DNA from: Strongylocentrotus droebachiensis
Taxonomy: Eukaryota > Echinodermata > Echinoidea > Camarodonta > Strongylocentrotidae
Length of the DNA: 64,000 bases
Reading direction: 5' to 3'
NCBI GenBank assembly: GCA_035222895.1
Contig: JAVYIG010000089.1
Coordinates: 124,001 to 188,000, forward strand
Part shown: piece after piece, positions 32,465 to 43,300 of the stretch
Numbering within the stretch: position 1 is the stretch's first letter
Layout of the letters: each line of letters opens with the position of its first letter
Made by a program: the position numbers and the translations under genes
Notes under the pieces: model-generated
Seen by the model: the letters and a program-made list of their open reading frames with translations, nothing else
Databases searched by the model: none
What the model was told of the DNA's origin: nothing

Positions 32465-32957
32465 GACAAAGGAACATCCCTTCCCTGATATTATGTAAAA
32501 ATGTGTATAACAGGTGTCACATATGCATATTCACCTGTTCTACACATTTTTACATAGTAGCAGTGAAGGGATGTTCTACCACAGCAATAGGCCATTTTCG
32601 TAATGTAACCAAATTTAATGCATAGGTCTTTGTGAAGTGCCTCAATACAAACTATTTCATTCACCTGATAAGAATAATAGTATTTCAATAGACAGAATCC
32701 TAACTGCATACTCTAGTTGTTGCCAGGTTGGACAAACATTATGGCTTGACCTACCTAGCAACACTTGATATATGCAGTTGCATTCCGACTATTGAAATAC
32801 TATTATTCCTATATCAGGTGAATGAAATAATTTGTATTGAGGCACTTAATTCACAAAGACCTATGCATTAAATTTGGTTACATTACGAAAATGGCCTAGT
32901 GTTGAAGGTAGAAATAGGAACTGTATATTTTGTCCTCTTTCTTTGTCTGTCATGTTC
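32465..32957. mobile_element. Hairpin MITE (family H1), left-truncated and interrupted
   Basis: ACAAAGGAACATCCCTTC at 32467 and AAGGGATGTTC at 32567-32577 form hairpin arms. The right end (GGAACTGTATATTTTGTCC...GTTCATAG) matches the intact copy at 52174-52387. A second hairpin (32576-32911) splits the right arm. Confidence 0.8.
32576..32911. mobile_element. Nested 336-bp hairpin MITE
   Basis: The arms mirror each other: CTACC...TAGGCCATTTTCGTAATG near 32590 against CATTACGAAAATGGCCTA at 32881. They continue through AATTTAATGCATAGGTCTTT and TTCATTCACCTGAT on both sides of a short loop. It is inserted in the H1 element. Confidence 0.85.
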
Positions 32958-33345
32958 ATAGTTTTACTTCCTGCATGCATGTATATCGTCGAGTGCAATC
33001 TATAAGATTTCTAATTGTAGTCAACATGGGCAGTTGAGTACGTTGACACGCATGGTCAGTCGACGTTCGTCGTGTTCTCGTCCACTCAATCTAAAAGTCC
33101 CTAATGACACAGACCGACCACTGAACTGCAATATATATATTCCAGTTCAGTGAGACCGACACACAAATTAACAGAGAAATGGTGCACTGAGCATTATTTT
33201 ACTGTCTTCTCTTTTGAAGTATGCCTCTAAATAAAGTTGTCTTTTCGTAAATTATCATACATGTCTTTTTTACCATTATTTTGCCATGTCAAGTTCGGGG
33301 CTAAGTTCAATCAAAGAACGCGAACGGAGTTTCGATGCGTTACTA

Positions 33346-33457
33346 GGGACTTTTAGATTTGCCGAACGACAACGTGGATTGCTAAGATCGACGTCCTTTT
33401 AATGCACTGCCTTGAATGGACGTCACACGTATCAGTCCATGCAAATCTGAAAGTCCC
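33346..33457. mobile_element. 112-bp MITE with GGGACTTTTAGATTTGC TIRs
   Basis: Left GGGACTTTTAGATTTGC; right GCAAATCTGAAAGTCCC; TA on both flanks. It is a compact relative of the element at 32308-33101. Confidence 0.82.
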
Positions 33458-33796
33458 TACTTTGATCGGCGTCGGCGCCGGAGCTCCCTGGAGTTACATT
33501 CATCCTTGAGCAATGATGTTTCTTTGACGACCGATCTCATTGTCCGGCATTTCGTGTATTGTGTAGCAGATAGCGTTACAGGGGCTGTTGTAGTGGTGAA
33601 TCATTTACTAAGAATCTCTATGCAATACATTACGTAATTGGTCGCCGCGCGGCCACTCCAAAAAGTCAATTAATACCGCCTAGGAGATTGAAAATATAGT
33701 GCAAATACGTATACGTAAATAGGTAACTTATTAAACGCCGATTCTAAGACTTATGACGGTTTCGAGAAACGAGCCCGGGGTGGGGTGGGGGGGGGG

Positions 33797-34098
33797 GGGG
33801 GGGTACTCACATATTAGGACATACAGGGGTGTACCGCTCTGATGGGTCACCTTTTCACACAAAAATCCCTAAACATGGGTCCCATTTTTAACAAAAGTAG
33901 CATTAAAAATGGGTCCGTTTTTTTCAAAATGTTCAATATGGGCTAGCTATACACCCAAACATTCTGAGAATAGGGCTTTTTTCGAGAAAAATGCCCACAA
34001 ACGACCCTTTTAATGGGTAGATGTTTCGGGGCTTGAGCGGCAAATCCCCGTCCAAACTAAATCTGAGTATCCCCCCCCCCCCGGGGGGGGGGGGGGGT
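33797..34098. repeat. Repeat bounded by G and C runs
   Basis: Flanked by a G-run (33789-33802) and a C/G-run (34071-34098). The ends GGGTACTCACATATT and AATCTGAGTATCCC are roughly inverted, and internal ATGGGTC units recur. Probably a MITE; the exact edges are uncertain. Confidence 0.55.
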
Positions 34099-34363
34099 GG
34101 GGGGACGGGCACCAGATGACACGGGGTTCATGGTACAATGACCATTCCAGTCAAAAAAAAATTGCTAAATAAAAAAATAAAAAAAACAACACTCAAACAA
34201 AGAAACCGTGTTAAGTGTGAATATTGGAGAAAAATGATAGAAATCTACAGTATTTTTAGCTCCATTTGAAGTTTGTAAACTATGCATTCTGAGAGCTCTA
34301 TATGAATTCAAGAAAATGTATATAGGCCTATATTCTAAATTATGCTCTCATAATGACCATATA

Positions 34364-34872
34364 CAGGGCGTATCATAATAAAGGATATTGAAGTTTAATG
34401 ACGATTTATATGAAAACTACTGATTTCATAATCAAGCATTTTATGTCTGTTGTAAAGGACAGAATGTCCTCTTGTTAATGACACCCCGATCATACTACTA
34501 CTGTCACAGTTGACTGAATAACAAAGCATTGCTGTCCACCATGTGAAAGGTGCACTGTGCCAAGTTTGATAACATTTCCTTCTTAGACACATAATCCACT
34601 CTTTGTTCAGCATTTCAATATGTCTGGGCTGACACAAGCACTAATCTTTAGAATTTATCTGTGAATGCTAACTTGTCACAGTGCACCTTTCACATGGTGG
34701 ACAGCAATGCTTTGTTATTCAGTCAACTGTGACAGTAGTAGTATGATCGGGGTGTCATTAAAAAGAGGACATTCTGTCCTTTACAACAGACATAAAATGC
34801 TTGATTATGAAATCAGTAGTTTTCATATAAATCGTCATTAAACTTCAATATCCTTTATTATGATACGCCCTG
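34364..34872. mobile_element. 509-bp foldback MITE with TA duplication
   Basis: CAGGGCGTATCATAATAAAG at the left is mirrored by CTTTATTATGATACGCCCTG at the right. The arms are about 195 bp each and nearly identical. TA (or TATA) flanks both sides, as for Tc1/mariner-type MITEs. Confidence 0.88.
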
Positions 34873-35127
34873 TATACCTGGCAATCCGCTGCCAAAGGCT
34901 TACTGTTGTTTAATTATGGATTAGGAGTAAGGTTTCATAATATCGCGTTTTTCCTTTTTTGGGGTGCAAAAACAACCGTTACCGTAAGATGATCTTTTAA
35001 TCAACAATGATCGCAATTTGAGAAAAGCAACTTGAGGCAATTTTAAAAGCCTTTTGCGTCAACTATTGAAAAACGCAAACATAACAATGACCTAATAATC
35101 CGAAAATGATATCCATGGGATACAATA
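34873..35127. other. Intergenic spacer
   Basis: No recognised feature between the foldback MITE and the LINE relic. AT-rich, slightly GC-containing at its middle. Confidence 0.4.
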
Positions 35128-35940
35128 AGATAGATAGATAGATAGATATTTGGCTTTATTCAAGTACTGATTAAAAAGTCCGAAGACTAAACAAGTCGAT
35201 CAGTTTACAATATAAAATGCATAACAAAAAAATATAACGAGGTAAAAAAACACATGGATAAATTAAATCATTAATAAGTAAACAAAATATAATAAGTATA
35301 TTATACAATTACCTTAAATAATTATATATAATACTATCATTGCTAGTGAAAGGACTTGGAATTCAAATTTAAAACAAATTAAAACAGCTTTGAGAGATCA
35401 CAATACTAATACTTGACATAATCATTATGCAATAATTAATTAACATTTAAAAATTTACAATGGCGAACATATGAGGGCATAACTAACAAGTTGAATTCAG
35501 AAGTTGTATGAAGTAAGGAATGGGAGAAAGCATGCGTCTTTGAGTTCGTATACGAGGTAATGTCATGTGTGTAGAGTTCCGAAGATTGCGACCTGTGATT
35601 GATTCTCTACTTTGTGGCAAGAGATGGCGATGGTCAGGAGAGGTTAAAACTGATTTGGCAAATTTAGTTGCTAGTTCGAGACGCCTATTACTAAGGGATT
35701 CTAGTTTTAAAGTTTTTAGGAGTTCACTATATGGCAGTAAATTTGGGTAAACAATTATCCCACTACTCGCTTCTGAATACGTTCGATGGTTTCAGCCTGA
35801 GCCTTCGTTATACCAGAAGTCCAAACGGGGGCCGCAATTAAACTCAAGTACCGGGCGAATGTAGAGCTGATAGATTGTCACCAAATCTTGTGTGTTGACC
35901 CCATTCCTTTTTAACTTATCGATGATGAACAAGATAAGTC
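35128..35940 (-). mobile_element. 3' part of a LINE (reverse strand), frame-broken
   Basis: On the minus strand the sequence reads LKRNGVNTQDLVTIYQLYIR then PVLEF; after a frameshift APVWTSGITKAQAETIERIQ then KR; then SNRRLELATKF...LLPQSRESITGRNLRNS...PRIRTQR. This is the thumb and C-terminal part of a non-LTR reverse transcriptase. A 3' UTR follows and ends in the tetranucleotide tail seen here as GATAGATAGATA at 35129. A CR1-like clade is likely but not proven. The 5' part is missing. Confidence 0.85.
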
Positions 35941-36215
35941 CGCTCCCTAGGGGGATGGGTGCAGGGAGGGGGAGATTCCCCCCTCCCACGCGAAGCGCGG
36001 AAGCTTTGAAAGAAGACGATTCGTTGTACGTTTCTCGGCGCATAATCCTTGTCTGTATTCAGTTTTCTCCCCTCCCGCGCAAAGCGCGGAAACTTTGAAG
36101 TTTCATTAAATTATTAGAGAAAGAAGACGACTAGTTATATCGTTCTCGACTCTTAATCCTTGTCTGAATTCAGTCCCCCCCCCCCCCGCCCCCACCGCCC
36201 CCCCCCCCCTGGCTA
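35941..36215. repeat. Tandem ~130-bp duplication with GCGAAGCGCGGAA and C-runs
   Basis: CCCCTCCCACGCGAAGCGCGG at 35980 and CCCTCCCGCGCAAAGCGCGG at 36070 start two similar units. Each contains AAGAAGACGA and TTCTCG..TAATCCTTGTCTG. The second ends in a C-run at 36175-36209. Its relation to the LINE next door is unclear. Confidence 0.7.
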
Positions 36216-36830
36216 CGCGCCTGCTATATCGGACTTTCCAACAGTTGGAAGTCGGGTCGTGGCGGCCGAAGTTTAGAACGGCTTGACGATGCTCTTAAGC
36301 TTTGCTGCATCCATTAAAACAAATCTACCCGTGAAAAAGGCATCGTCCCTGAATATAACCTTGCCTGACAGTTGGAGTATTTTAAAGCTCTATAAAATTA
36401 TGCATCATAGCTCAACTAGACTATTTCGAGAAATGTGTGATAACACGTGCCCCCGAATGCCAAAGGGCTAAATTAGTAAAAAGTAATAAATGAATTAATC
36501 AATAATGAATGAGTAAATAGATAGAAATATAATTGGGTGTATGAATGAATTATTATGTCATTTAATTTTTTGTTGTAATGAATGAATAAATAAATGAAAT
36601 AATTACTATAGGCCTATAATTAAGTAGGCCTAAAGAAACTTTATTTTTCATCACTAATTGCATTGACGTGCAAGAAGAAGTAATGACTAAAGGAGTATTA
36701 ACCAATGTTACAAGACATGTTGTTAAAAGACTTGAGCGGTGATAAGATAATATTTATTCCAAAAAAATCTATACATAATATAGCTACCGGTACATTATCA
36801 TAAAAGTCACTTATATAGATGGTGTTACGT
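36216..36830. other. Intergenic upstream of UGCG
   Basis: AT-rich sequence with no recognised gene or repeat; the short frames are not supported. Confidence 0.4.
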
Positions 36831-37265
36831 CCTGCGCGCGCGAGATCGAGAGGGTTCCTCGAGAGATAGCCCCACCCATCCAAGTATTTTTTCAATGCGC
36901 TAGGCGGTTATTATGATAACGGTCACTCCTTCTCTTCGTGACACTGAAATAACGGCCATCACATTCTATAATTTATCTGAACGGCTGGCGCTGCCTAGCC
37001 TATTCTACTACGCGGAGAATACCTAGCTAGCTATCTAATCTGTGTGTGTGAATCTTCATTCATTTAGGATCAAGGAGAATCAGAAATTACATGTAGATCT
37101 ACATGTAAGCATTCCGGCGCGGCCACTTAATTTCGGCACATTCCCCCATAAAATGTGGGGATTATCGTCATGTTGTTAAGCGGTGATTGTTCCAGCGGTA
37201 GTCGAGTGGGGTTTCCCGTCTTGTTGCGGACATCTTCTTCAAAAATCGCCTTTTATTCGCAGACG
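36831..37265 (+). promoter_or_regulatory. UGCG: Likely UGCG promoter and 5' UTR region
   Basis: This stretch is richer in CG dinucleotides than its surroundings (GCGCGCGCGAG at 36835, GGCGCGGCCACT at 37117) and free of recognised mobile elements. It leads directly into the first UGCG coding exon. The transcription start is not visible. The reading frame of exon 1 stays open up to an ATG at 37155, so a 37-residue N-terminal extension is possible but unlikely. Confidence 0.4.
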
Positions 37266-37384
37266 ATGATGGTGTATTTTCCCGACGCGACCTACGGGGA
37301 CTACCTGGCCGTGGGTTTGGCTATCGTGTTCCTTGTGTTAGCAGTGGCACAGGTTTTCTTTCATTTTGTTGGAATATTCTATGT
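37266..37384 (+). CDS. UGCG: UGCG exon 1 (residues 1-40)
   Basis: Starts ATGATGG at 37266 (or 37269) and encodes [20 protein letters not shown], continuing into a hydrophobic anchor that ends [10 protein letters not shown]. The donor GTAAGT is at 37385, phase 2. Human UGCG has about 11 residues before its anchor, similar to the length given by this start. The upstream in-frame ATG at 37155 would add 37 residues with no family match. Confidence 0.9.
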
Positions 37385-40300
37385 GTAAGTATCACTATCA
37401 GTATCAATCAAGTGCAAGTGTTGTATATTAGGTATGATGAGTGTTGGGTGTCGAGTGGTGTCCGGATATAACAAACATAAAAACAAACAAAAAATATTCA
37501 TCAAATCCAGGCTTGATCGTTGCTGGAAAAGTGGTACTCTGCCGTCGAAGGCGTCTGAGCTCCAGAGCCTGCATAGGAAAACGTTTCAAACAGCGGGTTG
37601 GGTTACATTTTTTCGAAATGTAAAGAAGTAGTATTTACAATTTTAACTTAGAAAATCTAGACCCTAGATCTAGTCTATAAAGTATAATGTTTTTCGACTC
37701 CTCTGACCTCTAGGCATCCGTTCAACCACTTGAAATTATAATTTGAAGAAGTCTTTGATGGGAAAAAGGGTGATTCCTCGTCCTAACCCAAATTCATCCC
37801 ATGATCATTGATTCAACATGGTGAAGAGAAGTACGCATGCGCGGTATGTGCAAAAGCAAAAGTTTGCAATGTTAATTCCGCCTGAAATGCCTATTGACGC
37901 AGTAGGCCTAGATCTAGACCGAAAGCTTCAGTCTCTATATAATCGTCGGTTGTTCCACTGAGACTACGTCTGGCTCCACTAGACCTCCGGTTATAGAGAC
38001 TGAACGACTGCCTATGCCAGCCTGTGTTGAACTTATTCCGCTAGATTTTAGCCGCTAGGCCCCTCCCACAAACTTGCCACGGCCGTATTGTTATGCCCCC
38101 AAAATGTCATTTTACCTCGTTCATTTCCAATTTTAAATTAGGCCTAGAAGGGTCTAGGCTATAATACATCGGTTCCACTTACTAACTTGATTGATATAAT
38201 CCGTTTAATGGTCCCTTTTAAGGAAATTATCGGTCAAAATCGACATCCATGTTGAAAATCTTGCAAGCCGTGTTAAACTCTCTGCCGTCAATCTCATCCC
38301 TTGTAGTCTACGCCGAAGGCAAAATGATTATGAAGGAAAAACTGTGATAACGCCATTACGAACGTGTAGATGGCGCACAGTTTTTCCTTCATAATCATTT
38401 TGCCTTCGGCGTAGACTAGAAGGGATGAGATTGACGGCAGCGAGAGTTTAACACGGCTTGCAAGATTTTCAACATGGATGTCGATTTTGACCGATAATTT
38501 CCTTAAAAGGGACCATTAAACGGATTATATCAATCAAGTTATTAAGTGGAACCGATGTATTATAGCCTAGGCCTAATTTATAATTGGAAATGAACAAGGT
38601 AAAATGACATTTTGGGGGATTTTGGGGGCATAACAATACGGCCGTGGCAAGTTTGTGGGAGGGGCCTAGCGGCTAAAATCTAGCGGAATAAGTTCAACAC
38701 AGGCTGGCATAGGCAGTCGTTCAGTCTCTATAACCGGAGGTCTAGTGGAGCCAGACGTAGTCTCAGTGGAACAACCGACGATTATAGAGACTGAAGCTTT
38801 CGGTCTAGCCTAGATCTAGACCCTTGACCTATAGATCTATTTTTAAAAAAAATGGTTTTGCATTGCTAATTTCATAGATACTTTACAATAATAGCAATAC
38901 TGAAGTTCGCTTACCGTAATTAACTGTGTATAAACTGCACCTTTTTGCCGCCGAAAAAAATTCAAAGTCGGGGGTGCGGTTTATACTAGACCGAAAGCTT
39001 CAGTCTCTATAATCGTCGGTTGTTCCACTGAGACTACGTCTGGCGTTGAAGATATCACGGCTAGATTTTAGCCGTTAGGCCCCTCCCACAAACATGACAA
39101 ACTTGCCACGGCCGTATTGTTATGCCCCCAAAATTCCCCAAAATGTCATTTTACCTTGTGCATATCCAAATTTCAATTAGGCCTACTATAATACATCGGT
39201 TCCACTTACTAACTTGATTGAAATAATCCGTTTAATGGTCCCTTTTAAGGAAATTATGGGTCAAAATCGACATCCATGTTGAAAATCTTGCAAGCCGTGT
39301 TAAACTCTCGCTGCCGTCAATCTCATCCCTTCTAGTCTACGCCGAAGGCAAAATAATTATGAAGGAAAAACTGTGCGCCATCTACATGTTCGTAATGGCG
39401 TTATCACAGTTTTTCCTTCATAATCATTTTGCCTTCGGCGTAGACTAGAAGGGATGAGATTGACGGCAGCGAGAGTTTAACACGGCTTGCAAGATTTTCA
39501 ACATGGATGTCGATTTCGACCCATAATTTCCTTAAAAGGGACCATTAAACAGATTATTTCAATCAAGTTAGTAAGTGGAACCGATGTATTATAGCCTAGG
39601 CCTAATTGAAATTTGGATATGCACGAGGTAAAATGACATTTTGGGGGATTTTGGGGGCATAACAATACGGCCGTGGCAAGTTTGTCATGTTTGTGGGAGG
39701 GGCCTAACGGCTAAAATCTAGCCGTGATATCTTCAACGTGTGGTGGTATAGGCAGTCGTTCAGTCTCTATAACAGAGGTCTAGTGGAGCCAGACGTAGTC
39801 TCAGTGGAACAACCGACGATTATAGAGACTGAAGCTTTCGGTCTAGGTTTATACACATTTTTTTTTTTTTAAGTTTCGATTTATGCTCCTCCACCTGGCG
39901 CTATGCCTGTCAATATCTCCCAGCTCAGTAATCGGTGTGTTGACTCACCACTCGGAAACTAAAACAACACTCAAATTTGTCTGTCGTCTTGGTTTGAAAG
40001 TAATCTTTCTGATAGATCTCAATATGTAGTTCATAATAATAATTCCTCTAATTTTTCTTCTATTACATGGTGTACCTCAAGGTTCTATCTTAGGTCCTCT
40101 ACTATTTTTTAATATCCATTAAAACGGACCCGGCAAAACAAAGTCGGCAAAAAAAAAGATATATATATATATTTTTTTTTTTAAAGGGGCGAAAAAGAGG
40201 GGTGCGGTAAATACATGAGGGCGGTTTATACAACGTTAATTACGGTACCCATAATGTGCATGTGCCTTAGTAGACAACACTTATCGCAATTATAGTAAAG

Positions 40301-43300
40301 TACCCTTAATATATACATGTACATGAACATGTACATGTACATGTACAAATGTACCTCTAAAAACAATGTGTAGGATGTGTTATTTTTTAGGTTAATCATA
40401 TGGATAAGATGAGAATCACAACTTAAAAGTACTCTTAGCCATTCACGTTTCCTATATGATAGCACTGTACAGTTGTACACGTACAGCTACATTTATAGCC
40501 CATGTCTATTGAGCATCATCAATTCATATGCACTACATGTACTCTCTCCGGGCTGTTGTCACAAAAGGTGTTCATGAAAAGCTACCGGTACTTTATTTAT
40601 TTCTTTCTATGTTTTCTACTTCTCTTTTATATTCCAAAGTTGCAGATTTGCAGAATTATTTGTAATTTTCTCAGAACATTACATAATATGTTCTACAACG
40701 ATAGGAAAGAAAGACAAATTTTCAAAAATTGACTTTGCAAATAATTGAGTTGAATGCAAAAAGACATGTACTGTAGGGTCTAGTCTAATTGTATTTTTTG
40801 ATGGCATGAAATAAAGAAGAATCTTTTCAATCTGAGGAAGTCTAGACAATAAAGTAACAAATTCCACTTCCACAATGCCATCCAATCTTAAGTTCTTACC
40901 GTAACCTGTTTTAAGCTTTTGTATTGCATGGGCAAATGAGATTTTATGAACAATTTGTTGTATAAATTGACCTCTTGGCCTTGGGATTCTTGTGTGCAGG
41001 TACCTACTGGTAGTATGGAATTTCAACATGTAATAATACACTGTAAATATACATGTACAGTACATTCTCATTTGTGAATATCTTGATTAGATGGAAGGAG
41101 TCAGTTTTAATTGGCCTTATTTAGTCATTTATTTAGATATTTCTACCCACAATCTTTTAAACTGATTCTTCAATATTTTCTTGGAAAATTAAAGGGAAAT
41201 TCAACCCAGAATTGACAGCAAGCTACTCTGAAGGAAGCAGAAAGTCATGGAAATAGATCAATGAAAATTTGAAGGAAAACTGATAGAAAGAAGGTTTATT
41301 ATACATGTAAATGTAATTTGCTTAAGTGAAACATATCGGTAGTGACCAGTGGTAAAGCTGCATCTGAAATGTAAAAATGCTTGTACATGTACAAGTACAT
41401 GTACATTCTTAATATCTTACAGTGTAATATAGGGAATTCTGACCTCAAATGAGACAAAGTAAAACACAAAATTGCATGTTTTGCAATACCGTACTTTGGT
41501 GGGATTTTTAAGTCTTTCAAACATTCACAGATTTCTTTAACTTGTGACTTGAATAATTTCTTCCCAGCTTTCACTAAAAGCTCTAGAACTTTCTTCTTTC
41601 TCACAGCTCAACCTGCTATAAAAGGGTTTCCCCGAACATCAGCTACACTGAAAAGTTTAATCACTACAGTGTAAAATGTCAGATAAACACTTTCAAATTT
41701 CTTTAGTGCCAACCTAGTAAATCTACAAATGTCCATACACAGATTGCAAACTTTCTTTTTGGTATTAAAGTTCTTAGTGGGAGGGGATTATGGGGGGGGG
41801 GGGGGGGACTGGATTATGGGGGGGGTGTTTCCATTTACTGTACCACTTCTTTCTGACCTACCTGACACACTTTAATCTGACACACTTTTTTCCTATTCAT
41901 TTTCTACACAGAGGCATTTTCAAGAGCCATGATCTGTGATTGGCTTTTTTGCTAGTGAATATTCATGATTATGCAAATTATTAAGATCGCAAGCACAGTT
42001 CATATCCTTTGTTTTGGTCTTGCGAAAAATACGATCAACTTTTCAAAAAGTTCCTGAAAATGACACTTTGAGCGAGAAATTTTTATAATGAGTCAGCTTT
42101 GTAATTTCTGAGGTATGCATGTTGATTTGGTCATATTGAAATGTTTTGAAACGGACGTATATTTGTTCTCAGGACCATGTTTTGAGGGGGTAACAGGGTT
42201 GATTTTTCCCCCAATGACGGTGATCGCAGCTATATGTTACTGCACGACTGCTAGCCACGGCTGTCGGGCCGGAGCCACTCCGCGCCACGGTCAGCTGATC
42301 GACCTGCTGGGGCCTAATCATGCAACATGTGTCTGCACAGGACTTGTTTGTAGCGTCAGAATTAGAAGTTCAGCCGTAGGTCTAGGCCTACATTAGTATA
42401 AGTTGTACAGTGTTTCTGCACATGGTAATGTAGGCCTGTAGAGCTACGGCTGAACTTCTAATTCTGATGCTACAAACAAGTCCTGTGCAGACACACGTTG
42501 CATGATTAGGCCCCAGCAGGTCGATCAGCTGACCGTGGCGCGGAGCGACTCCGGCCCGACAGCCGTGGCTAGCAGTCGTGCAGTAACTAGCTGCGAACAC
42601 CGTCATCAGGTCATTGGGGGGAAAATCAACCCCGCTACCCCCTCAAAACATGGTCCTGAGAACAAATATACGTCCGTTTCATAACATTTCAATATTACCA
42701 AATCAACATGCATACCTCAGAAATTACAAAGCTGACTCATTATAAAAATTTCTCGCTCAAAGTGTCATTTTCAGGAACTTTTTGAAAAGTTGATCGTATT
42801 TTTCGCAAGACCAAAACAAAGGATATGAACTGTGCTTGCGATCTTAATAATTTGCATATCATGAATATTCACTAGCAAAAAAGCCAATCACAGATCATGG
42901 CTCTTGAAAATGCCTCTGTGTAGAAAATAAACAGGAAAAAAGTGTGTCAGATTGAAGTGTGTCAGGTAGGTCAGAAAGAAGTGGTACAGTAAATGGAAAC
43001 ACCCTTATGGGGGTGGGAGTATTGAGTCACGTTTGAAGACCTTCATGCACTCCTCTTTAAAATTGAGTGACCTTTCATGCAGAACCGGGGCAACAAACTA
43101 TTGACAGAGCCGAGCGAGTGGTTCAATAGAAGTTCTTTAAATAAATCTGTAATCTGTATTCTGTAAGCGTAAGCGTATGCAGTACATGTATGACTTGTAT
43201 GTATGGGTCATGTGTACCTGTACTGAACTGAACATTTTATAGAGGAAATCTTGAACTGAATATTACTGGGTTATGAGTTCAGTTAGGACTCAAGTTTAAA

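Larger units (their letters stand above)
32308..33101. mobile_element. 794-bp composite element with GGGACTTTTAGATTTGC TIR
   Basis: Starts GGGACTTTTAGATTTGC at 32308 and ends with the reverse complement (AATCTAAAAGTCCC) at 33101, with TA on both outer sides. It contains two hairpin elements, one inside the other. The shorter relative at 33346-33457 has the same TIRs. Confidence 0.78.
38912..40247 (+). mobile_element. TIR element (family A), copy 1, with LINE RT fragment, interrupted
   Basis: The ends TACCGTAATTAAC (38912) and GTTAATTACGGTA (40247) are inverted. Removing the foldback insertion (38987-39845 plus its 9-bp TSD) leaves 468 bp collinear with the copy at 60308-60810. It includes a captured reverse-transcriptase stretch (see 40000-40122). 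Confidence 0.85.

Noticed and set aside
37155..37265. Upstream ATG extending UGCG by 37 residues
   Set aside because: The extension has no match to the family. The start at 37266 gives the expected short stretch before the membrane anchor.
42115..42684. Two similar frames on opposite strands ([11 protein letters not shown]... [11 protein letters not shown])
   Set aside because: They are the two arms of the foldback element read in each direction, not a gene pair.
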